Shown here piece after piece: positions 1-9,018 of a stretch of 64,000 nt of DNA. The position numbers and the translations under genes were made by a program. Below the pieces are notes generated by a model. It was not told where the DNA came from and did no database searches. It saw only the letters and a list, made by a program, of their open reading frames with translations. Within the stretch, counting starts at the first letter, position 1. Each line of letters starts with the position of its first letter. The DNA is taken from positions 62,001-126,000 of the forward strand of contig JBBDNN010000106.1 of assembly GCA_040877545.1 (NCBI GenBank), in the 5' to 3' direction. Source of the DNA: Gracilimonas sp040877545. Its GTDB lineage: Bacteria > Bacteroidota > Rhodothermia > Balneolales > Balneolaceae.

Positions 1-1166
1 AAGGTTACAGTTACTGGTTCAGCTGCAGTTGCTACCTCAACCATATCGTCAGAGCTTCTCGCAAATATTTGCGGATCTGTTCCAAAACCACCAACAACAC
101 CTGTAATACTAAGTTCTCCTGATGGAATTGCTTCACCGATATAATCTGCATTGAAGTAGTCGGTTCTGAAGGTAAGAGTATTTCCATCACCATCTTCAAT
201 GGTATAGTTTTCACCAGTGCTGAAGGTACCAGTTTCCTGGAAAGTTGCACCACTTATAGTCACCAGTTTACCTGTATCATCAAGTGATAAATCAGCAAGT
301 GCTATTTCTTCTGGTGTCAATTCATTTTCTTCTGATGTTATGGTAGCGTTAGCTGAACCTGCATCAGGATTGAAACGAATAATAGCACCATTGTTTTCAA
401 TACTTAAAGTACCTTCCATTCCTGTTACCCCTTGTCCAATTTCAGTTAATTCTTCTGGCAAATTTCCAGGGTCTTCAGAAAAAATACCAGCAGTTCCATC
501 AACTAAATATCTTCTGTTATTAAAAGAATCGTAGAAAGCAAGCACAGCTTCACCAGTTAATTTATAACGGGTTCCATCTGTATCTCCGTCTCTTAAGTCA
601 GCAATAGTAGAAACTTCTATAGCTTCTTCAAGGGTAATCCCATCTGGTCCAACAAGAAGAACATCCCGCAGCCTTTTATTAGTTGGAGAGTTTTCTGCAG
701 TAAATCGAATTTTAACATCATTTTCTCCAATAGCTGCTGCATCCAGTTCTAATTCTTCATTAAGATAAGTTGAACTTGTGGGAGTACCTGTATCTTCAGT
801 CTGTGCAGTCCATGTAGTTCCACCATCGGTTGATATCTCAATAGTTAGCGGCCCGTCGTCCCCCGAACCAAATTTTGCTACACTATAACTTAAAGTAGCA
901 CCTGTAACACCTGATAGATCTATCGAAGGTGATGTAAGTACACCAGTTACCCCGGTAAAATTAGCATATCCACTTGCTGATGTAGTAAACTCTACATCAG
1001 TAGCTTCCCAGCCATCTGGGGTGGCACCATCTCTCAATTCTTCTTCAAGAATTGTTTGCGCCTGGATGTTAATAGAGGTAGCAAAAACCATTGCAACCAG
1101 TAAAAAACACCAGCCAAACAGTTTGATAAAACTATCAAACTTTGCGTTGTTGTAAAAATTAGTCAT
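1..1166 (-). CDS. secreted protein with jelly-roll and OB-fold-like domains (partial, 3' end outside window)
   Basis: Open frame from an ATG at 1166 to the window edge with no stop; about 388 residues are visible. A strong Shine-Dalgarno-like AAAAGGAG lies 6 nt upstream of the ATG. Residues 1-37 form a signal peptide ending in an AQ motif. Residues about 38-150 look like a choice-of-anchor or jelly-roll domain (LRDGATPDGWE, then LTIEISTDGGTTW). Two following stretches (about 165-250 and 270-370) resemble the OB-fold modules (GKLVTISGATF, YTIEDGDGN) often placed before extracellular nuclease or lamin-tail domains in Bacteroidota. The C-terminus is missing, so the enzymatic part, if any, and any sorting domain are not visible. 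It follows the PorV-like gene on the same strand, 39 bases downstream, and could be co-transcribed. Function unknown; export is the only secure statement. Confidence 0.75.
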   Translation of the reverse strand, partial: MTNFYNNAKFDSFIKLFGWCFLLVAMVFATSINIQAQTILEEELRDGATPDGWEATDVEFTTSASGYANFTGVTGVLTSPSIDLSGVTGATLSYSVAKFGSGDDGPLTIEISTDGGTTWTAQTEDTGTPTSSTYLNEELELDAAAIGENDVKIRFTAENSPTNKRLRDVLLVGPDGITLEEAIEVSTIADLRDGDTDGTRYKLTGEAVLAFYDSFNNRRYLVDGTAGIFSEDPGNLPEELTEIGQGVTGMEGTLSIENNGAIIRFNPDAGSANATITSEENELTPEEIALADLSLDDTGKLVTISGATFQETGTFSTGENYTIEDGDGNTLTFRTDYFNADYIGEAIPSGELSITGVVGGFGTDPQIFARSSDDMVEVATAAEPVTVT

Positions 1167-1205
1167 GTCTGACTCCTTTTATTAGTTATTGTTAATTTTA
1201 AACTT

Positions 1206-2222
1206 TCAGAAATATATCTGTAAGCTTAGTTTATTTATATCACTCAAATATTTATACCCATGATATGAGTAGCTGATTCCTAGTTTCAAATTTCTGTTCA
1301 GCCTGTAGTCAAATCCAAGGCCGGCATTAAATTTTTCCGTTTTGTCTTCTTGTCCTAAATATGGCAGTCCGCCTCTTAATAAAATTTGATTATTAAGCAA
1401 TGCAATCTCAGTACCCACACTGACACTTTGCACATTGTTAGAGGGAGCATTTCCGTCAACAGCCAAAGTTGCTCGTAACTGTTCTGTATTTATTAGATTC
1501 CATGCGAAACCAACCCTCAGCATAAGCGGGATATTAAAAGCATCGGTAGCTCTTTTGGCATCGGGCTCATAATTTCCTTCTCCATCAGGGTCGGGGTCAG
1601 AAGGGATAATCAAATCGTCTCCGTCCATCTGCATTTTTGAACCGGCGTTAGTTACACTTACCCCAAATTTAATATCATCAAAAGGTGTGGTATAAATAGT
1701 TCCTATGTCGAAAGCAAAAGTGGAAGCTGCGCTATTAAAAATTCGCTCGTATACAAGCTTAACAGTACCACCTATGGTGAAATCAGGAATTAAATATTGA
1801 GCATAAGAAGCTCCCATCGAAAGTGAATAAGCATTAAATGTACGGCCTGTTTTACCCTCAGCTTCTACGGTTGTCTCTTCAAATTCACCCATTGACAATG
1901 CTACTACATGTATACCAGCTACACCTTTAGAAGTAGGTATTGCTATTCCCAGAAAGGAGTGGTTAAGATCCATGTACCAGTCAGTATATTCCAACATCAC
2001 CTCATTGTTTTTGACGTCGGCTAAACCAGCCGGATTCCATACCATTGCAGATGGATCGTTTATATCTGCAGTAATAGCACTCATAGAGGATGCTCGGGCA
2101 CCTACAGGAATTCTTAAAAATTCTGCTGCTGTTGTCCCAACTTTAGTAAGCTGTGCTTGTATACCGCTACTGGATAATGCCAGTAAAGCAAAGACAAGAA
2201 TTATATGTTTGAATTTCTTCAT
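1206..2222 (-). CDS. PorV/PorQ family outer-membrane beta-barrel protein
   Basis: About 338 residues. The signal peptide starts MKKFKHIILVFALLAL and ends near IQAQ. The N-terminus then reads VGTTAAEFLRIPVGARASSM, followed by NDPSAMVWNPAGLA; both are hallmarks of the PorV/PorQ (UPF0164) family of FadL-like barrels. PorV is the type IX secretion shuttle that hands cargo to the attachment complex; relatives act with other cargo. The protein ends in phenylalanine, as outer-membrane barrels usually do. I chose the ATG at 2222 because it starts 7 nt after the upstream stop and places the signal peptide at the N-terminus; an in-frame start at 2246 would overlap the upstream gene. It is last in a cluster with a TonB receptor and a giant secreted protein, suggesting it serves that protein. 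The family call is secure; the exact role is inferred. Confidence 0.85.
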   Translation of the reverse strand: MKKFKHIILVFALLALSSSGIQAQLTKVGTTAAEFLRIPVGARASSMSAITADINDPSAMVWNPAGLADVKNNEVMLEYTDWYMDLNHSFLGIAIPTSKGVAGIHVVALSMGEFEETTVEAEGKTGRTFNAYSLSMGASYAQYLIPDFTIGGTVKLVYERIFNSAASTFAFDIGTIYTTPFDDIKFGVSVTNAGSKMQMDGDDLIIPSDPDPDGEGNYEPDAKRATDAFNIPLMLRVGFAWNLINTEQLRATLAVDGNAPSNNVQSVSVGTEIALLNNQILLRGGLPYLGQEDKTEKFNAGLGFDYRLNRNLKLGISYSYHGYKYLSDINKLSLQIYF

Positions 2223-2229
2223 GTTCGTT

Positions 2230-5200
2230 TTATTTAATAACTGCAAACTTTCCTGTTTTCTCCCCTACTCCCGGTGCACTGATATGGTATAAATATACCC
2301 CATAGCTTATCTCAAGATTATCTTTAGTAAGCATATTCCAAATATAAGTACCACCATGCTGTCCACCGGTTAAATCGGATGCTGTTATATTTATTTCGCG
2401 AATCATTACACCCGATACGGTGAAAATTCTCAGAGTGGCTGGTGCAGGCATCTCAGTAAAATGAAGCTCCCTGTTCTGTTGGCGGTTTGATTGAGTTGCC
2501 CGTGCTTCAAACACATTTGACACAATGTATGGATTGGGAATTACAAGTATATCATCAAGGGCTTTTTTTGCTGAATCAGGATCTACTCGTGGCACGTTTT
2601 CCTCGTTCATGCGGAATCGAAATTCGTCGTTGGCAGAGAATGGTTTAGTGATAAAAATTTGCAACGTATCTCCCGGGTGAGGGTGATCCGTAATCATTGA
2701 ATCTCCCAATAGTTCGGGATTTAATTCAATCCGGTAAGTTACTGTGTCTTGTACTCCTCTGAATTCTTCCACAAAGAAAATAACATCTGAACATTTTCCA
2801 AGAACAAGTCCAGGCACCGCTGAAATCACTCCGGGAGGCGGTGGGGTATACCCTTTAGGCTGAGCAGAACCTTCCGGATTACAGCGTGCATTTACATAGC
2901 CAGGCTCAGATCTGTTTAAATCTCCGTATGCATATTTAATTTCTTCATTAGTGTATGTATTAAATATTTTGAAATTTGTACTTACTGAAGGCAGTGTCAT
3001 AATACTGGAACTACTCACCTGTACTTCCTTTTCAATTGACTCTCCAAATCCAACTTCTTCACCAATAACTATATCATAATCTGATATTTTTGGCGCTCCG
3101 GCTGTAACAAAATTAAAACCATGTGGCCTTTTAACTTCAGGATCAAATTTCCAACCTGACCTCTGAGTATTCAACTCAAAGCGTTCTATATTTTGAAGGC
3201 TGACGATAAAGCCATCAGTAATTGGATTGCTTTCGCCATTATAATTATTTGAACGAGCTATTAATGTATCTGACTGCCCTTCCCTGACATTTAACAAACT
3301 GAAGTTTTGTGTTTTTAACGTATCAGGATTATTGCCGCCTGAAAGGAGTGTATCTTCAAATACCACCGAATATAGAGCGTCCGGTTTCAGAGCTGCAGGA
3401 TCAACAATATTAACTATAACCGTACCTCCTGGTGAACCTTGAACAATAGCAGCTTGCGGCGTATCCGGGCTGATATAACCTGCCTGATTTTTACCGGGTC
3501 GTACCTCCACTACATTTTGGCCTAAAATTACCGATCCGTCTGGATTCCGGCTTATCTGTATAGGAGATTCGGAGGGGGCTATCCCAGCTTGTTCAAGTCC
3601 GAAATCATAAGAAGTAACCGCATAAAAATATTTGCGCCCGTTTACTACTCCGGTATCTTCGAAAAATCTGCTTAAACCTGTATCACTTCCGAGATTAAAT
3701 TGGACTCCGTTAATCGGCACGGGATGAAAACCGCTTATCCCGTTTTGCTTATCTATTATAGCAATAGGCCGATAAAACTGTGAATTCCCACGGGCATCAG
3801 TAATAGTGAATGCATCTTCAAAAGCGTCATCAGTTGACCGGTAGATTTTATATCCCTCAAAGTCATTACCGTTTCCTGTAATTCTACTAATGTAGCGATC
3901 AAAAGAATTTTCAGCCTCAGTATCCCAGTATAGAGTAACTTTACCATCACCAGCTACTGCTTTTACAATAGGCGGAGTTGGGGCAACGGCAAACTGATAG
4001 TCAGCTTGATAAGCCTGATTCGCCTGATTTAAGTTTGCATTAATCTGATTGCGATCATCTTGTGCACTTTGGCTTTTGGTTTGAGCAGCTGTAACTGCTA
4101 CTGCAAAACGCTCGGATGAACCTTTTTGCAGTGGAAATAAACCGGAAGAAACAAAGATATCGGAATCGGTTCCCACCTCTCTTTCGAAGGCACCGGGCCT
4201 GAGATAATTCTGCCAAATATCGGAATCCTGATCTACATTTAAGGCTCCGGCATCAAATATGCGAACTCTTGTTACCCCTATCAGGTCCGATTCACTTACA
4301 TCCGTTTTATCAATATTAGGTTCTCCGGGGAATGAGGTGCCTGCTCCAGAAGTGGGTTTACCATCACCCTGTCCCTGGCTAAATGAATCCGGATTTCCTT
4401 GAATACCTACATCATCGATACCTACTTCCCAGTCACGGTCATTATCAAAACGATCATCACGGGCCTCATCAATCATGGGAGCACTTGTGAAATGATTTTG
4501 GAAACGACCGTTATACCTTTCATTTACGAGCTCAGAAAAATCACTATCCGACTCCATACGCTCACGAATATCCTGGTTAGAAACAATTACACCTGGTTGT
4601 AAAGTATCACCGATGTTGAAGAACAGATAGTTGATATATCGAACCGCAATGGTTTCCTCATTATTATTAATAAAAGTCTGCTTCTCTAAGTGATTAGGAA
4701 CACTTTCATCAATTAAACCATCAAAGTCATTATCAATACCATCTATATGTATTCCAAAATCTTCATTATCCTCAGGTAGAATATTTTCTATCACATTCAT
4801 ACCGCCGGCTGGTAACTCATGTTCAATACCTTGAGAAACTACTATTCCGCCCCCGTCTGGATAACTGGCTATTACCCTTGAGCCATCTTCCTGAATAAGA
4901 ACAATTTTATCACCTGCATTTAAAGTTCGTTCTTCAAAATCAATGGCTGTGAATTCCGGTATTACAGAATCACGGGCTGCTACAGAAGAATAAAAGCCCC
5001 CATTATTTTCAAGCAAGGTTGTGTATAAATTTTCGTTATCTGAATCGTAAAACGGGCTGGAAGGATTATAAAAATTACTATCCCCGTCATTATCAATGCC
5101 ATCACTGGAATTACCCGGTGTTTCAAGAAATCGCAGCCCCATTTCTCCAACAGGTCCATCAAAATTGGCAGGAGCCTGATCACGGTTTACATTGGTTAAA

Positions 5201-6057
5201 TATGCAATTGACCTAATATCATCAAACTCGGGAGTATCCCCTGGTAACCCTCCAGCCACGAAATCAGCAATCCATAACCCAAAAGCCACCTGGTCATAAT
5301 CGTATGAGGCATCGTTTATCATTTCAAAAATATTAAAATGAGTAGCATTAATGAGAGTCTGTGACCAGGCAAGTATTCTTGTATCGAGAATAAATCCAAG
5401 TCCTCCACGAGAAGGGTCGGTTTCATCTGGAGAGTATCTTCCGGTATTGCTATACCTGGTGTATAAATCATCACCGGCTTTATAATAAAATTCCACATCG
5501 GCATTAAACTGATCTCTGCCAAAAAATCCATTCCAGGAACCAGCCCATCCGTCTCCACCTTCCCCTAATTTATCCGGCCAAATGGATGGCCAGGTATTGC
5601 CTAATGGAGATCCGGGGCCCCGGTCGCTTCTTGCCATTTCAGAGGAGTTATCCCTGGCATATCCTTCAATCGGATTCAATGACCAGTTTTGTGTACCATC
5701 TCTGCTGGTACGATATGATGCTACATCAACCATTGGAAATTTTGTTCCTTCACTATTCTGGTCCTCTACTTCCGTTCCCATCATCACACTCATAAAATAC
5801 ATGTACTCTCGTCCGGTATTCCTTGGATACTCAAATAACAACTCATCAAGGCTTTGATTACCTCGTCTTCCGGCATGACCAGTATTATGGTAGGTAGCTC
5901 TCAGCAGATTACCATCCATGATAGATTTTTTTCTCTGATCAAAATCCGATCTCTCCTCAGATGGCTCATAATCTTGTTGAGCAACCACAGGAGGCACTGT
6001 AAAAAGAAGTAGTAAAACTGCTAAAATTATTTGTCTGCTATACATTTTCATATTCAT
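2230..6057 (-). CDS. giant secreted protein with calcium-type DGIDNDxD motifs, FN3-like region and C-terminal FlgD/T9SS-like domain
   Basis: 1275 residues. The signal peptide runs to about residue 26 (ending VVAQQ). The N-terminal half has no family I recognise but contains aspartate-rich loops resembling calcium sites: DGIDNDGD at residues 319-326, DGIDNDFDG near 439 and FDNDRDW near 537. Around residues 690-830 lies a fibronectin-III-like region (VAGDGKVTLYWD, EGYKIYRSTDD, YFYAVTSYD). The last 90 residues (LRIFTVSGVMIREI ... GVYLYHI ... GKFAVIK) form a FlgD-like or type A sorting domain. The start overlaps the receptor stop in a TAATG junction, implying translational coupling. I infer a cell-surface or secreted partner of the TonB receptor, perhaps playing the part SusD plays elsewhere. 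Substrate unknown. Confidence 0.8.
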   Translation of the reverse strand: MNMKMYSRQIILAVLLLLFTVPPVVAQQDYEPSEERSDFDQRKKSIMDGNLLRATYHNTGHAGRRGNQSLDELLFEYPRNTGREYMYFMSVMMGTEVEDQNSEGTKFPMVDVASYRTSRDGTQNWSLNPIEGYARDNSSEMARSDRGPGSPLGNTWPSIWPDKLGEGGDGWAGSWNGFFGRDQFNADVEFYYKAGDDLYTRYSNTGRYSPDETDPSRGGLGFILDTRILAWSQTLINATHFNIFEMINDASYDYDQVAFGLWIADFVAGGLPGDTPEFDDIRSIAYLTNVNRDQAPANFDGPVGEMGLRFLETPGNSSDGIDNDGDSNFYNPSSPFYDSDNENLYTTLLENNGGFYSSVAARDSVIPEFTAIDFEERTLNAGDKIVLIQEDGSRVIASYPDGGGIVVSQGIEHELPAGGMNVIENILPEDNEDFGIHIDGIDNDFDGLIDESVPNHLEKQTFINNNEETIAVRYINYLFFNIGDTLQPGVIVSNQDIRERMESDSDFSELVNERYNGRFQNHFTSAPMIDEARDDRFDNDRDWEVGIDDVGIQGNPDSFSQGQGDGKPTSGAGTSFPGEPNIDKTDVSESDLIGVTRVRIFDAGALNVDQDSDIWQNYLRPGAFEREVGTDSDIFVSSGLFPLQKGSSERFAVAVTAAQTKSQSAQDDRNQINANLNQANQAYQADYQFAVAPTPPIVKAVAGDGKVTLYWDTEAENSFDRYISRITGNGNDFEGYKIYRSTDDAFEDAFTITDARGNSQFYRPIAIIDKQNGISGFHPVPINGVQFNLGSDTGLSRFFEDTGVVNGRKYFYAVTSYDFGLEQAGIAPSESPIQISRNPDGSVILGQNVVEVRPGKNQAGYISPDTPQAAIVQGSPGGTVIVNIVDPAALKPDALYSVVFEDTLLSGGNNPDTLKTQNFSLLNVREGQSDTLIARSNNYNGESNPITDGFIVSLQNIERFELNTQRSGWKFDPEVKRPHGFNFVTAGAPKISDYDIVIGEEVGFGESIEKEVQVSSSSIMTLPSVSTNFKIFNTYTNEEIKYAYGDLNRSEPGYVNARCNPEGSAQPKGYTPPPPGVISAVPGLVLGKCSDVIFFVEEFRGVQDTVTYRIELNPELLGDSMITDHPHPGDTLQIFITKPFSANDEFRFRMNEENVPRVDPDSAKKALDDILVIPNPYIVSNVFEARATQSNRQQNRELHFTEMPAPATLRIFTVSGVMIREINITASDLTGGQHGGTYIWNMLTKDNLEISYGVYLYHISAPGVGEKTGKFAVIK

Positions 6058-9011
6058 TAAAATGAAAACTTAATTCCAAATTGAACTCTGCGAGGTTCAC
6101 CATAACTTCCGGGATTATGGTAAAATCCCGGAGCGGCTGTACTTTCGGTATTTATAGGTAGTGGACCTTCAGGCTCGCCGGAATCAGTGTATAAATTATT
6201 TATGATTTTGGTATCCAGGATATTATAGATGTTTACAAATACCTCAAGATCCCTTCCAGAGATGTTGAAGTTTTTAAAAGTATTTATATCAAGGGTAAAG
6301 CGTGCCGGTAACTGTGCTGTATTTCTTAAATCCCGGTTGGATGCTACCAGTCCTGTATTAACACCTGGAATATTACTTGCTGGCGTATATGGTGTTCCTG
6401 TAGAAAAACGAGATAAGAGATTTGCTCCCCAATTATTCCCGGTAAAGAATAAAGAACCGTTTACTATATGTCTTCTATCCCAATCAAGAGGTTGTACCAA
6501 TTTTGTCAAACTTTGAACGGTTGAATCTATTCGTACCCCCTGATTTATAATATTAAAAAATTCTGCACTTGGATCAGAGTTACTTCCTTCAACAGCCCCG
6601 AAGGTATAGTCTAAACTAAAATTAAATCGTCGACTTACATATTGGTTGAAAGCGAAGGTAAAGCCAAGGGATCTGGAATAATCCCGGTTAAAATAAATCC
6701 CGTAATTAATAGAAGGATTACCTGTTGTTTGAGGTCTGCTTGATACATAATCTCTTGTATCTTTATAAAAACCTGTCACTTCTATAGCAGTGCCTTCATA
6801 AATTTCTTGTTTGAGTCCTAATTCATACTGTATAGACCGCTCTGGTTTAAGGTCAGGATTTCCAAAAATCGTACTTTCATTGCCGGTACCCTGAGTAAGT
6901 AGAATTCGGCTGTTTGTGTACAAAAAGTTGTAGGAAGGCATCTGGAAAAAATAGCCGTAAGAAAAATAGATAACTCCATTTTCATTTATAGGATATGCCA
7001 CTCCTAATCTCGGACTTAGTTGATATTTTGGTGAGGCATCTTTAAACCAGTATTCCCGCCTCTCCTCAGTAGTAATATCTGGTTCATCCTCATCCTGAAG
7101 ACCGTTATTGTTTAAGTCTCTGTACCTGTTTTCAGATTTAGTAGGGAATCGTATATCGGGATCTTCGGGGTCTGCCGGAACAGTAGTATTGGGATCAAAA
7201 TAGTCGAACCTGAGGCCTATGTTAACAATAAGATTTTCATACTCAATTTTATCCTGTACATATCCACTGAAATTCATTGGCATTTCAGTGAATTTTGACC
7301 TGCCGGGAGTGTTTACTTCAGGAATTCCCAGACTCACAAATCTTCGTTCTGCGTCAGAAATATCATCCGGCAGAGAAACTCCCTCTGCGGAATTCAATGG
7401 CACCAGGTTGATATTATCAAATTTAACTTCATCAACCTGAACATTAACCCCGGTTTTAATGTAATGAAAATCGTTAATTTGACTTGAAAGCTCAGCTTTA
7501 CCTATAAAGGTATTAGTAGACCTGAAAAACCTGTTGTTATTAGTGCCATAATAAGAAAACTCGCCATTATCAGGTACTCCCAGGCCATATCCTTCCGGTG
7601 AAGGAGCTATTTTATCGAAATTAAAATATCGAGGATCATACGGGTCTTCATATAAATAGCTTTTATACTCATTAAATCTATTTGCAGCATTTATAGTGAT
7701 AAATGTTTTGCTTGAGGGTGTAATTGTAGTTTTAAAGTTAAGAGAGTAATTATTTGAATAACCTGTACTTCTTCCTCCCGGAACTAATCTACCCTGATGA
7801 TCATAGCCCCGACTTACTTCCTCTCCATAAGAACCTATGAGGTTAAACTTTAGCAGACTAGAGAGATTAAACTGCAGGTTAGATTGAAAGCTCAGGCTTT
7901 CATAATTATTCATATTGACTAATGAACTGTCTCTTGTTCCATCATCCCGAAGGATTAACTGTTCCTCTCCCTGTATAAAAGTGGTATCCACCGAATACCA
8001 TGGTTTTGTGAAATCCACCCTTTCATTATAATTCGTTCTATAGTCATCAAAATTTGTATCCAAACCCAGCGTATCAATAAAAGCACCATGAGGAGAGAAT
8101 GCGTTTCTGCCTGTTAACCAACCTTGATTTTCGAATCTTCTTGCTGTAGCAAAAAATGTCAATTTATCTTTTATAATTGGTCCGGATAAAGAAGCAGAGA
8201 GATTATTCATTCGTAACGGGTTATAAGACTGAATGCTGGTACCGATTCCATCATAAACTTCAGATTTATTTGTGGCAAGATACCCCCCGCTCCATCCATT
8301 GAAAGATCCCTGAAAAGTATTATTACCTGATTTTGTCACCACATTAATAATACCAGACATTGCCTGGCCATGCTCGGCATTAAAAGAGCCTGATATCACC
8401 TGTAGCTCTTGAATTGATTCATTTTCAATTCGTACACCCTGGCTACGGTCGTAATCATCTGTTACCCGAATACCGTCAACTACATAAGAAATCTCTGAAG
8501 TACGCCCACCTCTAATATGAATTCCTCCACCATTATCAACATTCACCCCTGCTTGAAGTTGTATTACGTCCGACATCTCCTGCACAGGCAGCTTTTCGAT
8601 TTCCTCACTGCTTACTCGCGATTCTGAACTGGTAATATCTTTGATCACTGTTTGCCGTTCGGCAGTTACAATGACTTCTTCACCCTCATAAGCTTCTACT
8701 TCCAGCTCAAAGTCTTGATTTGTAGTAAGATCTGTGCGAACAATTACCTCCTGTACAATAGCTGTGGCATAACCGATAAATCTTGCTTCGAGTGTATATG
8801 TGCCCGGTTCAACATTCAGCATCAGGTATTCACCGTCCACATCAGTAACCGTTCCTTTAGTAGTATTTTGTATTGAAACGGTTGCACCTATCAAGGGTTC
8901 GCCGGTTCCGGCTTCTAAAACTTTCCCCTGTATTTTACCCGATTGCGCTACAACAAATGAATGAAGTAGAAAAAATAATAACAGAGTTATAAGTGGTACC
9001 TTTTTTTTCAT
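6057..9011 (-). CDS. TonB-dependent receptor with N-terminal carboxypeptidase-like domain
   Basis: 984 residues. The signal peptide ends at about residue 22 (VVAQ). Residues 24-110 are a CarboxypepD_reg-like beta-sandwich (IQGKVLEAGTGEPLIGATVS ... GTVTDVDGEYLMLNVEPGTY). The plug follows at about 125-235 (VQEMSDVIQLQAGV, GIHIRGGRTSEISYVVDGI, SGIINVVTKSG). The rest is a 22-strand-type barrel ending in FSF. Receptors of this kind import substrates across the outer membrane using TonB energy. The gene sits between a parvulin lipoprotein (7-nt gap) and the giant FN3-like protein (1-nt overlap); no SusD gene is present. A LacI-type operator upstream of the cluster hints at carbohydrate control, but the substrate cannot be read from sequence. 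Confidence 0.93.
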   Translation of the reverse strand: MKKKVPLITLLLFFLLHSFVVAQSGKIQGKVLEAGTGEPLIGATVSIQNTTKGTVTDVDGEYLMLNVEPGTYTLEARFIGYATAIVQEVIVRTDLTTNQDFELEVEAYEGEEVIVTAERQTVIKDITSSESRVSSEEIEKLPVQEMSDVIQLQAGVNVDNGGGIHIRGGRTSEISYVVDGIRVTDDYDRSQGVRIENESIQELQVISGSFNAEHGQAMSGIINVVTKSGNNTFQGSFNGWSGGYLATNKSEVYDGIGTSIQSYNPLRMNNLSASLSGPIIKDKLTFFATARRFENQGWLTGRNAFSPHGAFIDTLGLDTNFDDYRTNYNERVDFTKPWYSVDTTFIQGEEQLILRDDGTRDSSLVNMNNYESLSFQSNLQFNLSSLLKFNLIGSYGEEVSRGYDHQGRLVPGGRSTGYSNNYSLNFKTTITPSSKTFITINAANRFNEYKSYLYEDPYDPRYFNFDKIAPSPEGYGLGVPDNGEFSYYGTNNNRFFRSTNTFIGKAELSSQINDFHYIKTGVNVQVDEVKFDNINLVPLNSAEGVSLPDDISDAERRFVSLGIPEVNTPGRSKFTEMPMNFSGYVQDKIEYENLIVNIGLRFDYFDPNTTVPADPEDPDIRFPTKSENRYRDLNNNGLQDEDEPDITTEERREYWFKDASPKYQLSPRLGVAYPINENGVIYFSYGYFFQMPSYNFLYTNSRILLTQGTGNESTIFGNPDLKPERSIQYELGLKQEIYEGTAIEVTGFYKDTRDYVSSRPQTTGNPSINYGIYFNRDYSRSLGFTFAFNQYVSRRFNFSLDYTFGAVEGSNSDPSAEFFNIINQGVRIDSTVQSLTKLVQPLDWDRRHIVNGSLFFTGNNWGANLLSRFSTGTPYTPASNIPGVNTGLVASNRDLRNTAQLPARFTLDINTFKNFNISGRDLEVFVNIYNILDTKIINNLYTDSGEPEGPLPINTESTAAPGFYHNPGSYGEPRRVQFGIKFSF

Positions 9012-9018
9012 ATAACCA